A DNA stretch of 64,000 nucleotides from Paenalcaligenes hominis_A (GCF_041359055.1 NZ_JBGJKZ010000004.1:124001-188000), one strand, 5' to 3'; shown: positions 7,508-16,504, counted from the first letter of the stretch. Notes: a model not told the origin generated them from the sequence alone. Numbers and translations: made by a program.

Positions 7508-8231
7508 TGGTATATGCAAAGGCTAAACGGCCTAGTTTTATAATGAAATTTCAGGCTTTAGCCCTACACCTTTTGGCCTACTCGAAGGCACCCCAAAAGA
7601 AAGCAAGTTTTTACCAGTAGGAAGAAATAAGTCACACACCCTCTTTTCTTATGTAGTATGGTCGAGAGCCAATCTCATTATTAAGATCGCACGGGTACAT
7701 GAACGGCTCAAGGGGTACCCCAACGTTTAACTATTTCGTTTCATTTCATAAATGTAACTAGGGGAAAAAGCTCATTACTTGAAATAAAGCTAATAAAAAC
7801 AATAAGGTCGTCCATTAAATGGACTACGCCTGACGCCTCAACCTTTTCTCTGTTACGCCGTGGCACATTCACTTTAAAACAAACACCATTCCAAAAAAGC
7901 CAAATTTCGCCGTTAAAATCAAATACTTATATCAAACCCGCATTTAGACTTAGTTTTAAACATCAAATTTTTTTGTTTTTTATACTTAATTCAATAGAGT
8001 TAAGCCTTAGTAATTGTAAATTACCGTCAATATAGCTTGATATATAGCGTTAGGTTATATCTTTATCTAGTGTTTAGAGTCATAATTTAACAAATGGAAT
8101 CGTTTGTAGAAGTCTATTGCAAAAATTTACCCACTCGCCTACCCCCTCTTACTTCATGGGAATCGAAGTAACTTGTAAGCAAGCAATAAAGAGACCTAGC
8201 AACACCCGTTCCACTTAATTAGGAGAAGGAT
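7508..8231 (+). other. Intergenic region, 724 nt, AT-rich with inverted repeats, no gene seen
   Basis: No convincing reading frame on either strand. Visible structure: CTTTTGG/CCAAAAG arms at 7570-7576 and 7593-7599; GTCCATT-A-AATGGAC at 7810-7824; TTACTTC/GAAGTAA at 8149-8155 and 8165-8171. The stretch 7900-8100 is very AT-rich and may hold a promoter. No known riboswitch or RNA was recognised. Confidence 0.5.
7810..7824. repeat. Perfect inverted repeat, possible operator
   Basis: GTCCATT-A-AATGGAC is a 7-bp perfect dyad around one base. It is not followed by a T-tract, so it looks like a protein-binding site rather than a terminator. No gene starts close by. Confidence 0.35.
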
Positions 8232-8327
8232 GTGCCTCTACAAGCTCTATATGATTTGTTACCCTTTTTATTCGTTTTTGGCGGCTTCTTTTTACTCGTA
8301 GTAATCTACCTTAGCTCAAGACGCTAA
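8232..8327 (+). CDS. Small single-pass membrane protein (31 aa)
   Basis: A GTG-started frame of 31 codons with AGGAG 6 nt upstream. It encodes a short polar start (MPLQALYDLL), a hydrophobic helix (about residues 10-26) and a basic end (SSRR), the layout of a small inner-membrane protein with its C terminus inside. An overlapping ATG frame at 8230 gives a 23-residue peptide with poorer character. The good ribosome site and membrane topology support it; function unknown. It stands alone between the secreted-protein gene and the convergent 44-aa gene. Confidence 0.5.
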   Translation: MPLQALYDLLPFLFVFGGFFLLVVIYLSSRR

Positions 8328-8368
8328 CATCTTATTACGCAGTTATTTTTGCTCCGCTCTGAGCCTAA

Positions 8369-8503
8369 TTACTCCTCGTCATGGGGCAGTCTTTTATCAT
8401 CTTGAGCTTTAGATTGTCGACTTTCCTCGACCATTTGTTTAAAGCCTTTGATAATTAAATAGCCAGCAGCCAAAGCGCCCAAAATAAATAATGCAATTCG
8501 CAT
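8369..8503 (-). CDS. Small membrane-anchored protein (44 aa)
   Basis: ATG-started frame preceded by AGGAT at a usable distance. An N-terminal hydrophobic helix (about residues 3-18, LFILGALAAGYLII) is followed by a strongly charged cytoplasmic tail (EESRQSKAQDD). This resembles small membrane-anchored proteins of Burkholderiales, but I cannot name the family. It lies downstream of the gamma-carbonic-anhydrase-like gene on the same strand, separated by an inverted repeat. Confidence 0.55.
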   Translation of the reverse strand: MRIALFILGALAAGYLIIKGFKQMVEESRQSKAQDDKRLPHDEE

Positions 8504-8519
8504 TGTTTCATCCTCATCA

Positions 8520-8540
8520 CGCGTACTGATTTAGTACGCG
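8520..8540. repeat. Perfect inverted repeat CGCGTACT / AGTACGCG
   Basis: Eight-base arms (8520-8527 and 8533-8540) around GATTT. No U-run follows on either strand. It may be a weak terminator or processing hairpin after the PaaY-like gene, or an operator for the 44-aa gene that starts 17 nt away. Confidence 0.45.
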
Positions 8541-8565
8541 TTGTTAATAAGCAGTGGTCGTGAGT

Positions 8566-9165
8566 TTACTTGCAATAATAAGCAGGGTAAATATCTTCGG
8601 GTTGCAAACGTGCCCGACTCGCTTCAACCTCACGCAGCGGCTGCACTCGTTGCATGGTTTCCAGACTCCGTTGTGTTAAACGCTGGTACATATGCGTGCC
8701 TAGCACTTTGTTTTGTATTTCTGCATCGTTTAACTCTTTGATAATTTTCGCCGGAGCGCCTGCCACTAAATGGCGTGCTGGAATGACCATCCCTTTTTTA
8801 ACAAAGGCCATAGCGCCTATGATGCTGTCTGCACCCACATCGCATTGATCCATGACAACGGCGTTCATTCCCACCAATACATTGCGCCCAATCGTGCAAC
8901 CATGAAGTACCGCCCCGTGTCCAATGTGGCCGTCTACCTCTACCACGGTATCCTGCTCAGGCGTGCCGTGGATAACACAAGTGTCTTGAATATTAGACCC
9001 CTCTCTCATAACAATGCGCCCAAAATCACCCCGTAGACTCGCTAATGGCCCTATATAAACCCCAGGCCCAATGATGACATCACCAATTAACACAGCCGTT
9101 GGATGCACATAGGCAGTCTCATGCACTACGGGCACAAGACCATTAATTGAATAAATATTTTCCAC
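8566..9165 (-). CDS. Gamma-carbonic-anhydrase-like hexapeptide protein, PaaY/CaiE type
   Basis: A 199-residue left-handed beta-helix protein of hexapeptide repeats with a C-terminal helix. Three histidines in the zinc-site arrangement of gamma carbonic anhydrases are visible: His66 (CVIHG), His83 and His88 (GHIGHGAVLHG). The N-terminal half (VHPTAVLIGDVIIG, ASLRGDFGRI) closely resembles PaaY and CaiE. PaaY is a thioesterase aiding phenylacetate catabolism; CaiE serves carnitine metabolism. No paa or cai enzymes lie nearby. The paaX-like gene at 60225 is 51 kb away. Role here is therefore unassigned. Confidence 0.85.
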   Translation of the reverse strand: MENIYSINGLVPVVHETAYVHPTAVLIGDVIIGPGVYIGPLASLRGDFGRIVMREGSNIQDTCVIHGTPEQDTVVEVDGHIGHGAVLHGCTIGRNVLVGMNAVVMDQCDVGADSIIGAMAFVKKGMVIPARHLVAGAPAKIIKELNDAEIQNKVLGTHMYQRLTQRSLETMQRVQPLREVEASRARLQPEDIYPAYYCK

Positions 9166-9296
9166 GACTTTCTCCTTTGATATTTCGTATGTAGTTACTT
9201 TAATGGTAAACCATTTTAGTGCTCCATCTCCTTTGTTAAATTCGGTTATACTTTATTAGGTTGCCCGATGAGAAAGAACATGAACAGGAGAAAGGT

Positions 9297-9674
9297 GTGC
9301 GCTTAGTAGGTTTTAGTTTTGTTGCCATATTAGCACTCCCTTTAACTGTTACTGCTGACGACGTTTTACCTAACTGCATAGGAACACACTTTACGGAATA
9401 CCACCGCATTGTCAGCCCCCATCGCTCTGTTTCCATCGAACGTATTCAAGAATGGTCCAATTGGTGTAAACGTGGCATCAACGCACTCCAATTAGCCGAA
9501 AAAACTCGACCTTGCTATCAAGAGCAGGTCCATTTATTACAAGAACAAGCTGGCGGCTTTCTGCCTATCACCTACGAAAAAAGCCAGCAAATTAAACACT
9601 ATTGCCATCAACAGCTTTGGCTAAATCTACACAAAACCGTTAATCAATCGAATACTCAGGTACCTCGCTCTTAG
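9297..9674 (+). CDS. Secreted cysteine-containing protein of unknown function
   Basis: A GTG start at 9297 has AGGAG 6 nt upstream and gives a protein of 125 residues beginning with a Sec signal peptide (FSFVAILALPLTVTA, cleavage before DDVLP). An upstream TTG would bury this peptide behind 12 charged residues, so it was not used. The mature part carries four cysteines (in PNCIG, NWCKR, RPCYQ and HYCHQ), spaced so that two disulfides are possible, and is predicted helical. Family not recognised. Periplasmic location is likely. Confidence 0.65.
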   Translation: MRLVGFSFVAILALPLTVTADDVLPNCIGTHFTEYHRIVSPHRSVSIERIQEWSNWCKRGINALQLAEKTRPCYQEQVHLLQEQAGGFLPITYEKSQQIKHYCHQQLWLNLHKTVNQSNTQVPRS

Positions 9675-9886
9675 GTTTGCAATTTACTTATTTTTGTCCT
9701 AAACAACCTAAATAATTAACAGTCACTACACTTATTAACGCTTGACACAAAATTAATTATCTTTAGTTTTTCTAGGTTAATCGACTTGCTAAGTAGGATT
9801 AAATTTAACGCTAGAGCACCCTGCTCGTTCTGTCTAAAACACACCAAATTCTCTCGTCTACTATCCTTTAACATAAGGGCTTAACG

Positions 9887-10297
9887 ATGAAAAAAATGAA
9901 TTTACGCCAAGCCTTATTAGAGCTTAAAGAAGCCAAGAGCTTTGCTCAGCGGATTGCAGCCACGTCAAAATTAGTCAATCAAACGGCGTTTAAGGCAGGC
10001 CAGATCTTATATGGTACTCATACAGCAGACACCTCATCCAAAGCTGATCTCCAATCCATGCCTATTCACAGCCAAAGTTCACACACTATGGCACCCACGG
10101 CTTCTCAACCTGTCCAACACGAGCAAAAAGTAGATTACGTCACTACAGAGCTCATAAAGCTAAACGAAGACCTCAAAGCCTTGCGTATTGCTAAAGAGCT
10201 AGCACCTACCGATGTAGAACGCAATGCAATTCATTTTAAGATTCTTAGGTTAGAACGCGAACGACGCGATTTTTTAGCTAAGCGTAAAACGTCCTAA
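9887..10297 (+). CDS. Hypothetical protein, helical ends with Ser/Thr-rich linker
   Basis: A 136-residue cytoplasmic protein. An N-terminal basic amphipathic helix (about 1-45) is followed by a Ser/Thr/Gln-rich linker (45-80) and a charged helical C-terminal part (about 82-136, LKLNEDLKALRIAKEL...ERERRDFLAKRK) that could form a coiled coil. No family recognised. It stands alone and converges on the amidotransferase gene with an 8-nt gap. AAGGGC 8 nt before the ATG is a modest ribosome site. Confidence 0.55.
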   Translation: MKKMNLRQALLELKEAKSFAQRIAATSKLVNQTAFKAGQILYGTHTADTSSKADLQSMPIHSQSSHTMAPTASQPVQHEQKVDYVTTELIKLNEDLKALRIAKELAPTDVERNAIHFKILRLERERRDFLAKRKTS

Positions 10298-10305
10298 ACA
10301 CCCAT

Positions 10306-11031
10306 CTAATACTGCAATGAACGTGCCCAACGCGCATACAGCACACTTACCATCGTCTGCATAGCGGGAATATGCTGTGGCACTCCCGCCATGATTTGCT
10401 CTTCGGTATGAATAAAAGCATTACCGCGCCCTAGTTCCTCTGCAATGCGGTGCCCACTGTTTTTTATAAAAGCCATAATCATCTCTGGCGTTATTTCCAG
10501 ATGGAACTGCATCGCTATGTGTGTGTCGGCTAAAACATAAGCTTGATGTGCACAGGCTTCGCTACTTAGCAATAAATGCGCCTCGTTTGGCAAACTGAAC
10601 TGCTCGCTATGCCATTGAAATACTGAAAATGGGCCAGACTGAACTCCAAACCATTCAGCACTTCGAGAAGCATCTACAACGCTAAGCTCGTGCCAACCTA
10701 TTTCTGTATAAGGGCTTTTAGTCACCACAGCACCGGCTGCTTTAGAGAGTAGCTGCGCCCCTAAACAGTGCCCCATCACTGGCACATCAGCGGCCAAAGC
10801 TTGCCGTGTTAAATGCAACACAGCATTTACCCACGGAGTATCGTCATTCGCACTCAGGGCACCACCCAGCAAAACCAGACCACTCCAATCCCTAATGCAG
10901 GCAGGAGGCTGGTGTCTATCTGCTGCGCTGACTATATGCCAAGGTATGCCTAAACGCCTTAGCACGGATAAAATAGCCCCAGGTTGTGCCACCGAGGTGG
11001 ATTGAAGAATAAGAATAGGTTTCTTTTGCAT
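10306..11031 (-). CDS. Class I glutamine amidotransferase-like protein
   Basis: A 241-residue protein of the stand-alone GMP-synthase-like glutaminase family. The nucleophile elbow is GHCLGAQ with Cys89, and a downstream His-x-Glu pair (FHLEIT) completes the triad. It presumably hydrolyses glutamine, or an amide such as gamma-glutamyl-polyamine, and the acceptor is unknown. I use the ATG at 11031 (GAGG upstream); a longer frame to 11088 would overlap rmuC. It follows rmuC by 19 nt and may be cotranscribed. Confidence 0.8.
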   Translation of the reverse strand: MQKKPILILQSTSVAQPGAILSVLRRLGIPWHIVSAADRHQPPACIRDWSGLVLLGGALSANDDTPWVNAVLHLTRQALAADVPVMGHCLGAQLLSKAAGAVVTKSPYTEIGWHELSVVDASRSAEWFGVQSGPFSVFQWHSEQFSLPNEAHLLLSSEACAHQAYVLADTHIAMQFHLEITPEMIMAFIKNSGHRIAEELGRGNAFIHTEEQIMAGVPQHIPAMQTMVSVLYARWARSLQY

Positions 11032-11050
11032 TGCCTCGGTGCCTCTATGG

Positions 11051-12460
11051 TTAGGATAGCTCTTTTGCTTCTGCGGCATTGGGTTCAATTTTTTTCACAA
11101 TTAAATCCAAACGCTCCGCCTCAAAATCAATTAAGGCTGGTTCCACCTCGGGCAAATTCCGCGTCACTTTGGTAGATAGCTCGTTAAATCGGCTTACCTT
11201 GCCATACAGGCCTTGTTGTCCTGCTAGCGCTGTTACCGTTTGGTTATAGTGGTTGCTAACAGTTTTTAAACTGGTCCCTAAGCGTGAAAAACGCTCGGCC
11301 ACTACGCAGACTTGGTTGTAGATCTCACCAGCACGCTCACCTATTTCTCGGGCTTCAACCTGACTGCGCTCAAGCATCCAAAGATTAGCAACAGTACGTA
11401 AAATAGGGATAAGAGTGGTGTGGGAAACCAATACCACCCCTTTTTTGTAGCCGTATTCAAATAAATCTTTGTTATGTTTTAAAGCCTCAATATAAGCGGG
11501 CTCGATGGGCATAAACATCAACACAAAGCTTGGGCTACGCATGCCCAGTACATTGGTATAGTCTTTGCTAGCCAAGTCATCAATGTGTTTGCGTACGGCC
11601 AAATCATGCTCTTTAAGCGCTAAAGCATACGCTTCAGGCGTGTCTGCTGACATGGCTCTATCATAAGCATTCAAAGTCACCTTACTGTCTATAATCAGGT
11701 GTTTATTATCTGGCAGTTTCACCACATAGTCAGTTTGCTTAGTACGCCCTTGCTCGTCTTTAAAGCTTTTTTGCGCTTCATAATGCGCGTCTTCCATCAG
11801 ACCACTCATTTCTAGAGTGCGCTGTAATTGCGCCTCGCCCCAGGCTCCGCGCTGTTGTGAGTCACCTTTTAATGCCGATGCTAAGTTCGTGGCCTCTTGA
11901 CTCATTTTTAAGCCAATATCCATCATGTTTTTTATTTCTATATACAGACTAGCCTGACTACGCTGCGTGGCATCATGTACTTCATTTATGCGTTTTTGAA
12001 AGCCATCAATTTGCTCTCGGAATGGTTTTAACAAATGATCCAGACCGCTTTGACTATGACTAGCAAACTGTTGGCTACGCTCTTCAAAAATCTTGTGCGC
12101 CACATTTTCAAATTCTTTAGTTAACTGCTCACGTGCCTGCGTTAGTACATGAATCTGATCTTGGTAATGTTTCTGACGCTGTGTGGCCGTAATGCTTAAC
12201 TCGGTATGCTCATTGCGTAACAGCTCCAGTTGACGCCGTAACCCTTCAGTCTGAGCCATGCTTTGTTGTGCTTCATTGTGTAGTCGCAAACTTTCCGCTT
12301 GAGCCGCGGCGAGTTGCTCCTCGAGGCGACCTTGAATAACTTCAGCTTGATGTAGCCTCTGTTTGTGTTGAGCAAGGCTACGCAGCCACCATACGGTGGC
12401 TGCAATGGCACCCAGCCCTATTGCCACCAAAAGCGGCATTACTTCATATAATTCCGTCAT
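11051..12460 (-). CDS. rmuC: DNA recombination protein RmuC
   Basis: About 469 residues: an N-terminal membrane anchor (about 8-28), a long coiled coil (about 30-190) and the RmuC nuclease-like domain (about 200-400, with the KQTDYVVKLPDNKHLIIDSKVTLNAY block). RmuC limits recombination at inverted repeats and is linked to defence against mobile DNA. The start at 12460 is preferred because a longer frame would begin at 12511, inside the stem of the terminator of the upstream gene. Confidence 0.9.
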   Translation of the reverse strand: MTELYEVMPLLVAIGLGAIAATVWWLRSLAQHKQRLHQAEVIQGRLEEQLAAAQAESLRLHNEAQQSMAQTEGLRRQLELLRNEHTELSITATQRQKHYQDQIHVLTQAREQLTKEFENVAHKIFEERSQQFASHSQSGLDHLLKPFREQIDGFQKRINEVHDATQRSQASLYIEIKNMMDIGLKMSQEATNLASALKGDSQQRGAWGEAQLQRTLEMSGLMEDAHYEAQKSFKDEQGRTKQTDYVVKLPDNKHLIIDSKVTLNAYDRAMSADTPEAYALALKEHDLAVRKHIDDLASKDYTNVLGMRSPSFVLMFMPIEPAYIEALKHNKDLFEYGYKKGVVLVSHTTLIPILRTVANLWMLERSQVEAREIGERAGEIYNQVCVVAERFSRLGTSLKTVSNHYNQTVTALAGQQGLYGKVSRFNELSTKVTRNLPEVEPALIDFEAERLDLIVKKIEPNAAEAKELS

Positions 12461-12492
12461 CGTGCCTAAAGTTAATTTTGTATCCGTTATAT

Positions 12493-12518
12493 AAAAAAGC
12501 GGCTTATACAAAGCCGCT
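12493..12518 (-). terminator. Rho-independent terminator after the 67-aa gene
   Basis: On the minus strand AGCGGCTT-TGTAT-AAGCCGCT is followed by TTTTT. The stem is 8 bp with a 5-nt loop (12498-12518), 11 nt after the stop of the small acidic protein and before rmuC. Confidence 0.85.
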
Positions 12519-12528
12519 ACATTTGTTT

Positions 12529-12732
12529 TTAAGCCAAGGCTTCTTGAGCAGCCTGTTCAGGCGAATACCCTTCAAAAAACAAATCGGTAAACCACTCGGC
12601 CTCTTCCTCTATGTAGTCTTGAGCCTCTTGTTCAGACGCCCCTGCGGCCACCAAAAACCCCTCTACCTCTATACACCATTCAATTAACTCAATTTCTTCG
12701 GGTTCGAGTTGCTCTTTATTTTTTTTCGCCAT
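12529..12732 (-). CDS. Small acidic protein
   Basis: A 67-residue, strongly acidic, helical protein (many Glu; EPEEIELIEWCIEVEGF core) with no signal peptide. AAGGAG 6 nt before the ATG at 12732 fixes the start; the longer frame from 12756 ignores it. A strong terminator follows, so it is a monocistronic gene. Family not recognised; the acidic helical type suggests a protein-binding role, which is a guess. Confidence 0.65.
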   Translation of the reverse strand: MAKKNKEQLEPEEIELIEWCIEVEGFLVAAGASEQEAQDYIEEEAEWFTDLFFEGYSPEQAAQEALA

Positions 12733-12855
12733 GACTGGCTCCTTGGTAATTACCATCTACTTATGAAAGTCGTATTTTAATCAAGTCTACAACGCAGTGG
12801 AAATTCGTTTTAATTCGTTCCGTTTAAAATATCCAGTGCAGCGTTTAAATATTGC

Positions 12856-13851
12856 CTACCGTTCTAAAGCAGCATCTAAGTGCGTTCGTTGATGAGCTTG
12901 GTCCCAATCTAGTACTGGACCAAGCGGTATGATTTTATTGGGGTTAATGGTCGGGTGGCTAGTGAAATAATGCTTTTTGATTTGCTCCATATTAACTGTA
13001 GCAGCAATACCCGGCCATTGATAAAGCTCTCGGGTATAAGCCCATAAATTGGGATAATCGACTAGACGTCGTATATTGCATTTAAAGTGACTGTAATAGA
13101 CCGCATCAAAGCGCACTAAGGTGGTGAATAATCGCCAATCAGCCTCGGTAATATGCGCGCCTATCAAATAGCGCTGCGTAGCTAAGCGAGCCTCTAGCTC
13201 ATCCAATGCCTCGAACAGCGCTACAACTTCTTGTTCATAAACAGACTGCTCTGTAGCAAAACCTACCTTGTAAACACCATTATTAATATGTTGGTAGACA
13301 AATGAGTTGATCTCCTCAATTTGCGCACCGTATTGAACGGGAAAATAATTACCCTCTTTTGCGCCTACATCATCAAAAGCGCAGTTAAACATACGCAGGA
13401 TTTCTGAGGATTCATTACTAACGGGCTTGTTTTGCTTGAGATCCCATAATAGCGGAACGGTAACCCGCCCCGTATAATTGGGCTGGGCGTGTTGATACAA
13501 CTGATACAAATAATCAGCATTTAGCACAGGATCAGCAACCACACCTGTATCAGGGCTAAAGCTCCAGCCGTGTTCCCCCATATACGGATTCACAACCGAC
13601 ACACTAATGCAAGGCTCTAAGCCTTTTAATGCCCTAAAAACTAATGTGCGGTGCGCCCAAGGGCAAGCCAAAGAAACATATAAATGGTAGCGCCCTACCT
13701 CGGCTTTGAAGCCGGACTCGCCACTTGAGCCAGCACGACCATCTGCGGTAATCCAATTTCTAAATTGCGAGTCAGAGCGCACAAAACGGCCCCCAGTTGA
13801 CTTCGTATCATACCATTCGTCTACCCATTGCCCATCCACTAGCAATCCCAT
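12856..13851 (-). CDS. yqjG: Glutathionyl-hydroquinone reductase (Xi-class GST)
   Basis: A 331-residue Xi-class glutathione transferase that removes glutathione from glutathionyl-hydroquinones. The active-site motif SLACPWAHR (about residues 56-64) holds the catalytic Cys. The thioredoxin-like N-domain and all-helical C-domain (about 160-300, with TEADWRLFTTLVRFD) match YqjG/PcpF over the full length. Cytoplasmic. It could support quinone-producing aromatic catabolism, which would fit the neighbouring flavoprotein cluster, but this enzyme is also widespread on its own. Confidence 0.9.
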   Translation of the reverse strand: MGLLVDGQWVDEWYDTKSTGGRFVRSDSQFRNWITADGRAGSSGESGFKAEVGRYHLYVSLACPWAHRTLVFRALKGLEPCISVSVVNPYMGEHGWSFSPDTGVVADPVLNADYLYQLYQHAQPNYTGRVTVPLLWDLKQNKPVSNESSEILRMFNCAFDDVGAKEGNYFPVQYGAQIEEINSFVYQHINNGVYKVGFATEQSVYEQEVVALFEALDELEARLATQRYLIGAHITEADWRLFTTLVRFDAVYYSHFKCNIRRLVDYPNLWAYTRELYQWPGIAATVNMEQIKKHYFTSHPTINPNKIIPLGPVLDWDQAHQRTHLDAALER

Positions 13852-14080
13852 AATTCACCTCTGGTATAAAAGATTTCATGTAGTATCTTAACCATATTAC
13901 GCGCCCTAACCGTTTATTAACCTAAAGCCTGTAACGAAGAGTCAATTACTTGACATCGTAGACAAGCTGACAGAAAGAAAAGAGCGTGATCACACTTTGC
14001 AGGCAAGTCCTGGACGTGGATTATTCAAACTGTCCGTAACACTCCGTTAGTTTCCCCATTCACGTTGTTTAGGAAAAACG

Positions 14081-14116
14081 AAAAAGCCCTAGGTCATTAA
14101 AGACAAAGGGCTTTTT
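14081..14116. terminator. Second, bidirectional terminator hairpin
   Basis: AAAAAGCCCT (14081-14090) pairs with AGGGCTTTTT (14107-14116) around a 16-nt loop. A/T runs flank both sides, so it can work in either direction. Confidence 0.55.
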
Positions 14117-14137
14117 AAATGATGAAAGAAATCCTAT

Positions 14138-14162
14138 AAAAAAAGACGGGAAAAAACCCGTC
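14138..14162 (-). terminator. Rho-independent terminator of the flavoprotein operon
   Basis: On the minus strand GACGGG-TTTTTT-CCCGTC is followed by seven T. It lies 26 nt after the stop of the NIPSNAP gene. Confidence 0.8.
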
Positions 14163-14187
14163 CTAAAAGACCCCTAGCTACACGTTA

Positions 14188-14802
14188 TTATTTTAATGGG
14201 GAAACCGCGGTGGGCCACATAATAATGGACTCCATCTGGTGGGTTAACCACTGAGGACCACCCTTTGGAGGCCAAATACCTTCTTGTACCACTTGTTGAC
14301 GTACCTGAGTGCGCTGATCCACAGACGCATAAGGCCAAATACTCACAATACGAGGCACACCATCCAAACTATACATGGCTGCAGTTAATTTAGAGTATTG
14401 GATACGCTCAGGCACAGCTTGCTCCCAAGCGTGTAATACATGAGGTAAGCCACCGTGCTTCATCTCATAGGTTCTTAGCTCATAGGCAGGACCAACGGCA
14501 CCTAGTTCTACTTCAGGTAAAAATGGGAATCCAGCAAAGCGTTGTAGATCCAAATCAATCAACCACTCTGTGGCATAAAATGGATCAGCGGCCTCTAGGG
14601 TACGCTGACGCTCTTGATCTAGCTCAGCCGCCGAGTCAAATGTACGCAGAACAATGACTTGGTTCAACTTACCAATATCGCTAAACCAAACTCCGGCCAA
14701 CTGACCTTGCTCAGCCTCTTCGCAAAAGCGTTTCACCCCCGCCGCCACATCAGCGGCTTTACCCATCATTGTAGTTAGGTAAGCTAATTCAAAATACTGC
14801 AT
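14188..14802 (-). CDS. NIPSNAP-family protein
   Basis: A 204-residue protein with two ferredoxin-like (dimeric alpha/beta barrel) repeats, about 1-95 and 105-200; the second begins AYELRTYEMKHG, typical of NIPSNAP domains. Members sit in catabolic operons, often as small accessory or isomerase-like proteins; no reaction is established. It is the last gene of a leftward operon of five, 13 nt after the flavoprotein gene, and is followed by two terminators. No signal peptide. Confidence 0.8.
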   Translation of the reverse strand: MQYFELAYLTTMMGKAADVAAGVKRFCEEAEQGQLAGVWFSDIGKLNQVIVLRTFDSAAELDQERQRTLEAADPFYATEWLIDLDLQRFAGFPFLPEVELGAVGPAYELRTYEMKHGGLPHVLHAWEQAVPERIQYSKLTAAMYSLDGVPRIVSIWPYASVDQRTQVRQQVVQEGIWPPKGGPQWLTHQMESIIMWPTAVSPLK

Positions 14803-14815
14803 TGTTGCTCCTCAT

Positions 14816-16504
14816 CTATAAACGGCCAGCCGCATGTTTTGCAATACGCCAGCCAAATACCAAACCTGGACCTAAAGTCGTTCCTGGCCCAGGATAGGTC
14901 CCATCAAAAATAGATGCCAAATCATTACCACATGCATATAAGCCTGCTATAGGCTGCTGGTTTTGATCTAACACCTGAGCATTTTCATTTGTGCTTAAAC
15001 CCACACTAGCGGCTAAATCCACAGGTCGCACTGCCAAAGCATAAAAAGGTCCTTTAGCGATCTCGCCTAAACATGGGTTAGGTCCTTTATGGGCAGCATC
15101 CCCATTAAAGCGATTCATCGCACTCGTACCTTTACCAAAATCTAAATCCACACCCGTTTGCGCATAGTGATTATGCTGCTGCACTGTTTTTTCAAGCGCT
15201 TCCTCAGGTAGGTTCAAACGTTGTGCTAGCTCTTTTAGGGTAGACGCTTCTACCAGATACCCTTGTTGTACCAATTGTTTTTTACGCTTCACGCTGGCCC
15301 CAGGTAAAAGCAAACCCAGACCGTAAAGTGCTACAAACGCACTGTCACAAATTAAATAAGCAGGTACGGAATCAATACCTTTTTTCTCTTGAGCCAACTG
15401 GGCTTCACAAAAATCATGATAAGAAGCCGATTCGTTGACAAAACGCTGCCCAGCCCCATTCACTGCTATCAAACCCGGCTTGGCTCTATCTAAAATAATA
15501 TGAGGCCAAATCGACTCCTCGGCATTGGGTCTAGCTAATACCGAACATGGAAACCATAAAGCTGGATGCGCTTCGTTTGCCAAAGCCCCACCTACACTTT
15601 GCCCTAGGGTCAAACCATCACCCGTATGAGTAGCAGGAGCCATTGATCGTGCCCAAACGACCTCAGGTAAAAGCTGCTGGCGCAAACGGGGATTCCAGCC
15701 CATACCGCCGGTGGCTAAGACCACTCCTTTACGTATTGCAACCTGACTAATACCGGTCGGCCCATCTAACACAGCCCCCACCACTGCTCCATTCTCGTAC
15801 AGCAATTTTTGCACAGTGGTTTTATACTGCACCGGCACTTGCAGCTGCTTCAAAGTAAAAAGCAGTTGAGCAATTAGCGCATTACCCATCACTAAGCGCG
15901 TGCCACGATGATATCGCAGGCGATCCATCGCATAACGTCCGACTAAGCTGAACGTGGTTTTAAAATTAGCCCAGGAACTGAATGGGTTTAACAACGCATC
16001 AACCTCTGTGCGGTTGACCATCATGCCACCCAGCCCCATAAACTCTGGCCGAGGTGCTCGAATACGTTTAAAGTCAGGCCCTAATTTTCTACCATCAAAC
16101 GGTAGCGGTGCTAAAGCACGCCCCCCATATGCTTCACCGGGGAAGGGGCCTAAGTAATCAGGGTGGGCTTTACTGGCCACCAAACGCACAGCGGTTTTAG
16201 TCGTGAGATCTTTAATAGCCATCGGGCTTGAGCTAATAAAGGCTTCTCTTAGGGCACGCCCTCTTTCACTTTTCACCACATGAGACAAAAACTCACGCGC
16301 AGCCTCTACCGTATCAGGCACCCCCGCCTCATGACTTAAATGCGTTCCTGGTGCCCAAATGGTGCCTCCCGAGGTAGAGCTGATTCCCCCTACTTGGGCC
16401 GTTTTTTCACAAACCAAGACATCCAAGCCTTCGAGTTTGGCAAAAGCAGCTGTACTCAACCCAGCAGCCCCTCCTCCCAACACCAGCACATCTACTGTAT
16501 TCAT
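14816..16504 (-). CDS. FAD-dependent dehydrogenase, ketosteroid-dehydrogenase-like (first of pair)
   Basis: A 562-residue flavoprotein of the fumarate reductase / 3-ketosteroid delta1-dehydrogenase (KSTD) superfamily. The FAD Rossmann motif GGGAAG is at 10-15, SGGTIW follows near 45, and the C-terminal signature YPGPGTTLGP begins at Tyr537. Tyr537 and Gly541 match the Tyr/Gly pair that polarises the ketone in KSTD, so dehydrogenation next to a carbonyl is likely. There is no signal peptide or heme motif, which argues against a periplasmic fumarate reductase. It overlaps the next flavoprotein upstream by 4 nt (ATGA), so the two are made together. Confidence 0.85.
   Translation of the reverse strand: MNTVDVLVLGGGAAGLSTAAFAKLEGLDVLVCEKTAQVGGISSTSGGTIWAPGTHLSHEAGVPDTVEAAREFLSHVVKSERGRALREAFISSSPMAIKDLTTKTAVRLVASKAHPDYLGPFPGEAYGGRALAPLPFDGRKLGPDFKRIRAPRPEFMGLGGMMVNRTEVDALLNPFSSWANFKTTFSLVGRYAMDRLRYHRGTRLVMGNALIAQLLFTLKQLQVPVQYKTTVQKLLYENGAVVGAVLDGPTGISQVAIRKGVVLATGGMGWNPRLRQQLLPEVVWARSMAPATHTGDGLTLGQSVGGALANEAHPALWFPCSVLARPNAEESIWPHIILDRAKPGLIAVNGAGQRFVNESASYHDFCEAQLAQEKKGIDSVPAYLICDSAFVALYGLGLLLPGASVKRKKQLVQQGYLVEASTLKELAQRLNLPEEALEKTVQQHNHYAQTGVDLDFGKGTSAMNRFNGDAAHKGPNPCLGEIAKGPFYALAVRPVDLAASVGLSTNENAQVLDQNQQPIAGLYACGNDLASIFDGTYPGPGTTLGPGLVFGWRIAKHAAGRL

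Larger units (their letters stand above)
13852..14187 (-). other. Intergenic region with two tandem terminator hairpins
   Basis: No gene is visible in these 336 nt. The stretch 13852-14080 shows no clear structure. Hairpins at 14081-14116 and 14138-14162 end the catabolic operon that lies to the right and is transcribed leftward. Confidence 0.6.

Noticed and set aside
7700..7725. GG-N10-GC match at GGGTACATGAACGGCTC
   Set aside because: Spacing is right, but neither the -24 nor the -12 hexamer resembles the consensus, and the next gene is 500 nt away.
7851..7880. TGGCAC in the 7.5-8.2 kb gap as another sigma-54 promoter
   Set aside because: The -24 half is perfect, but no GC dinucleotide lies 10 nt after the GG, and no gene begins close downstream.
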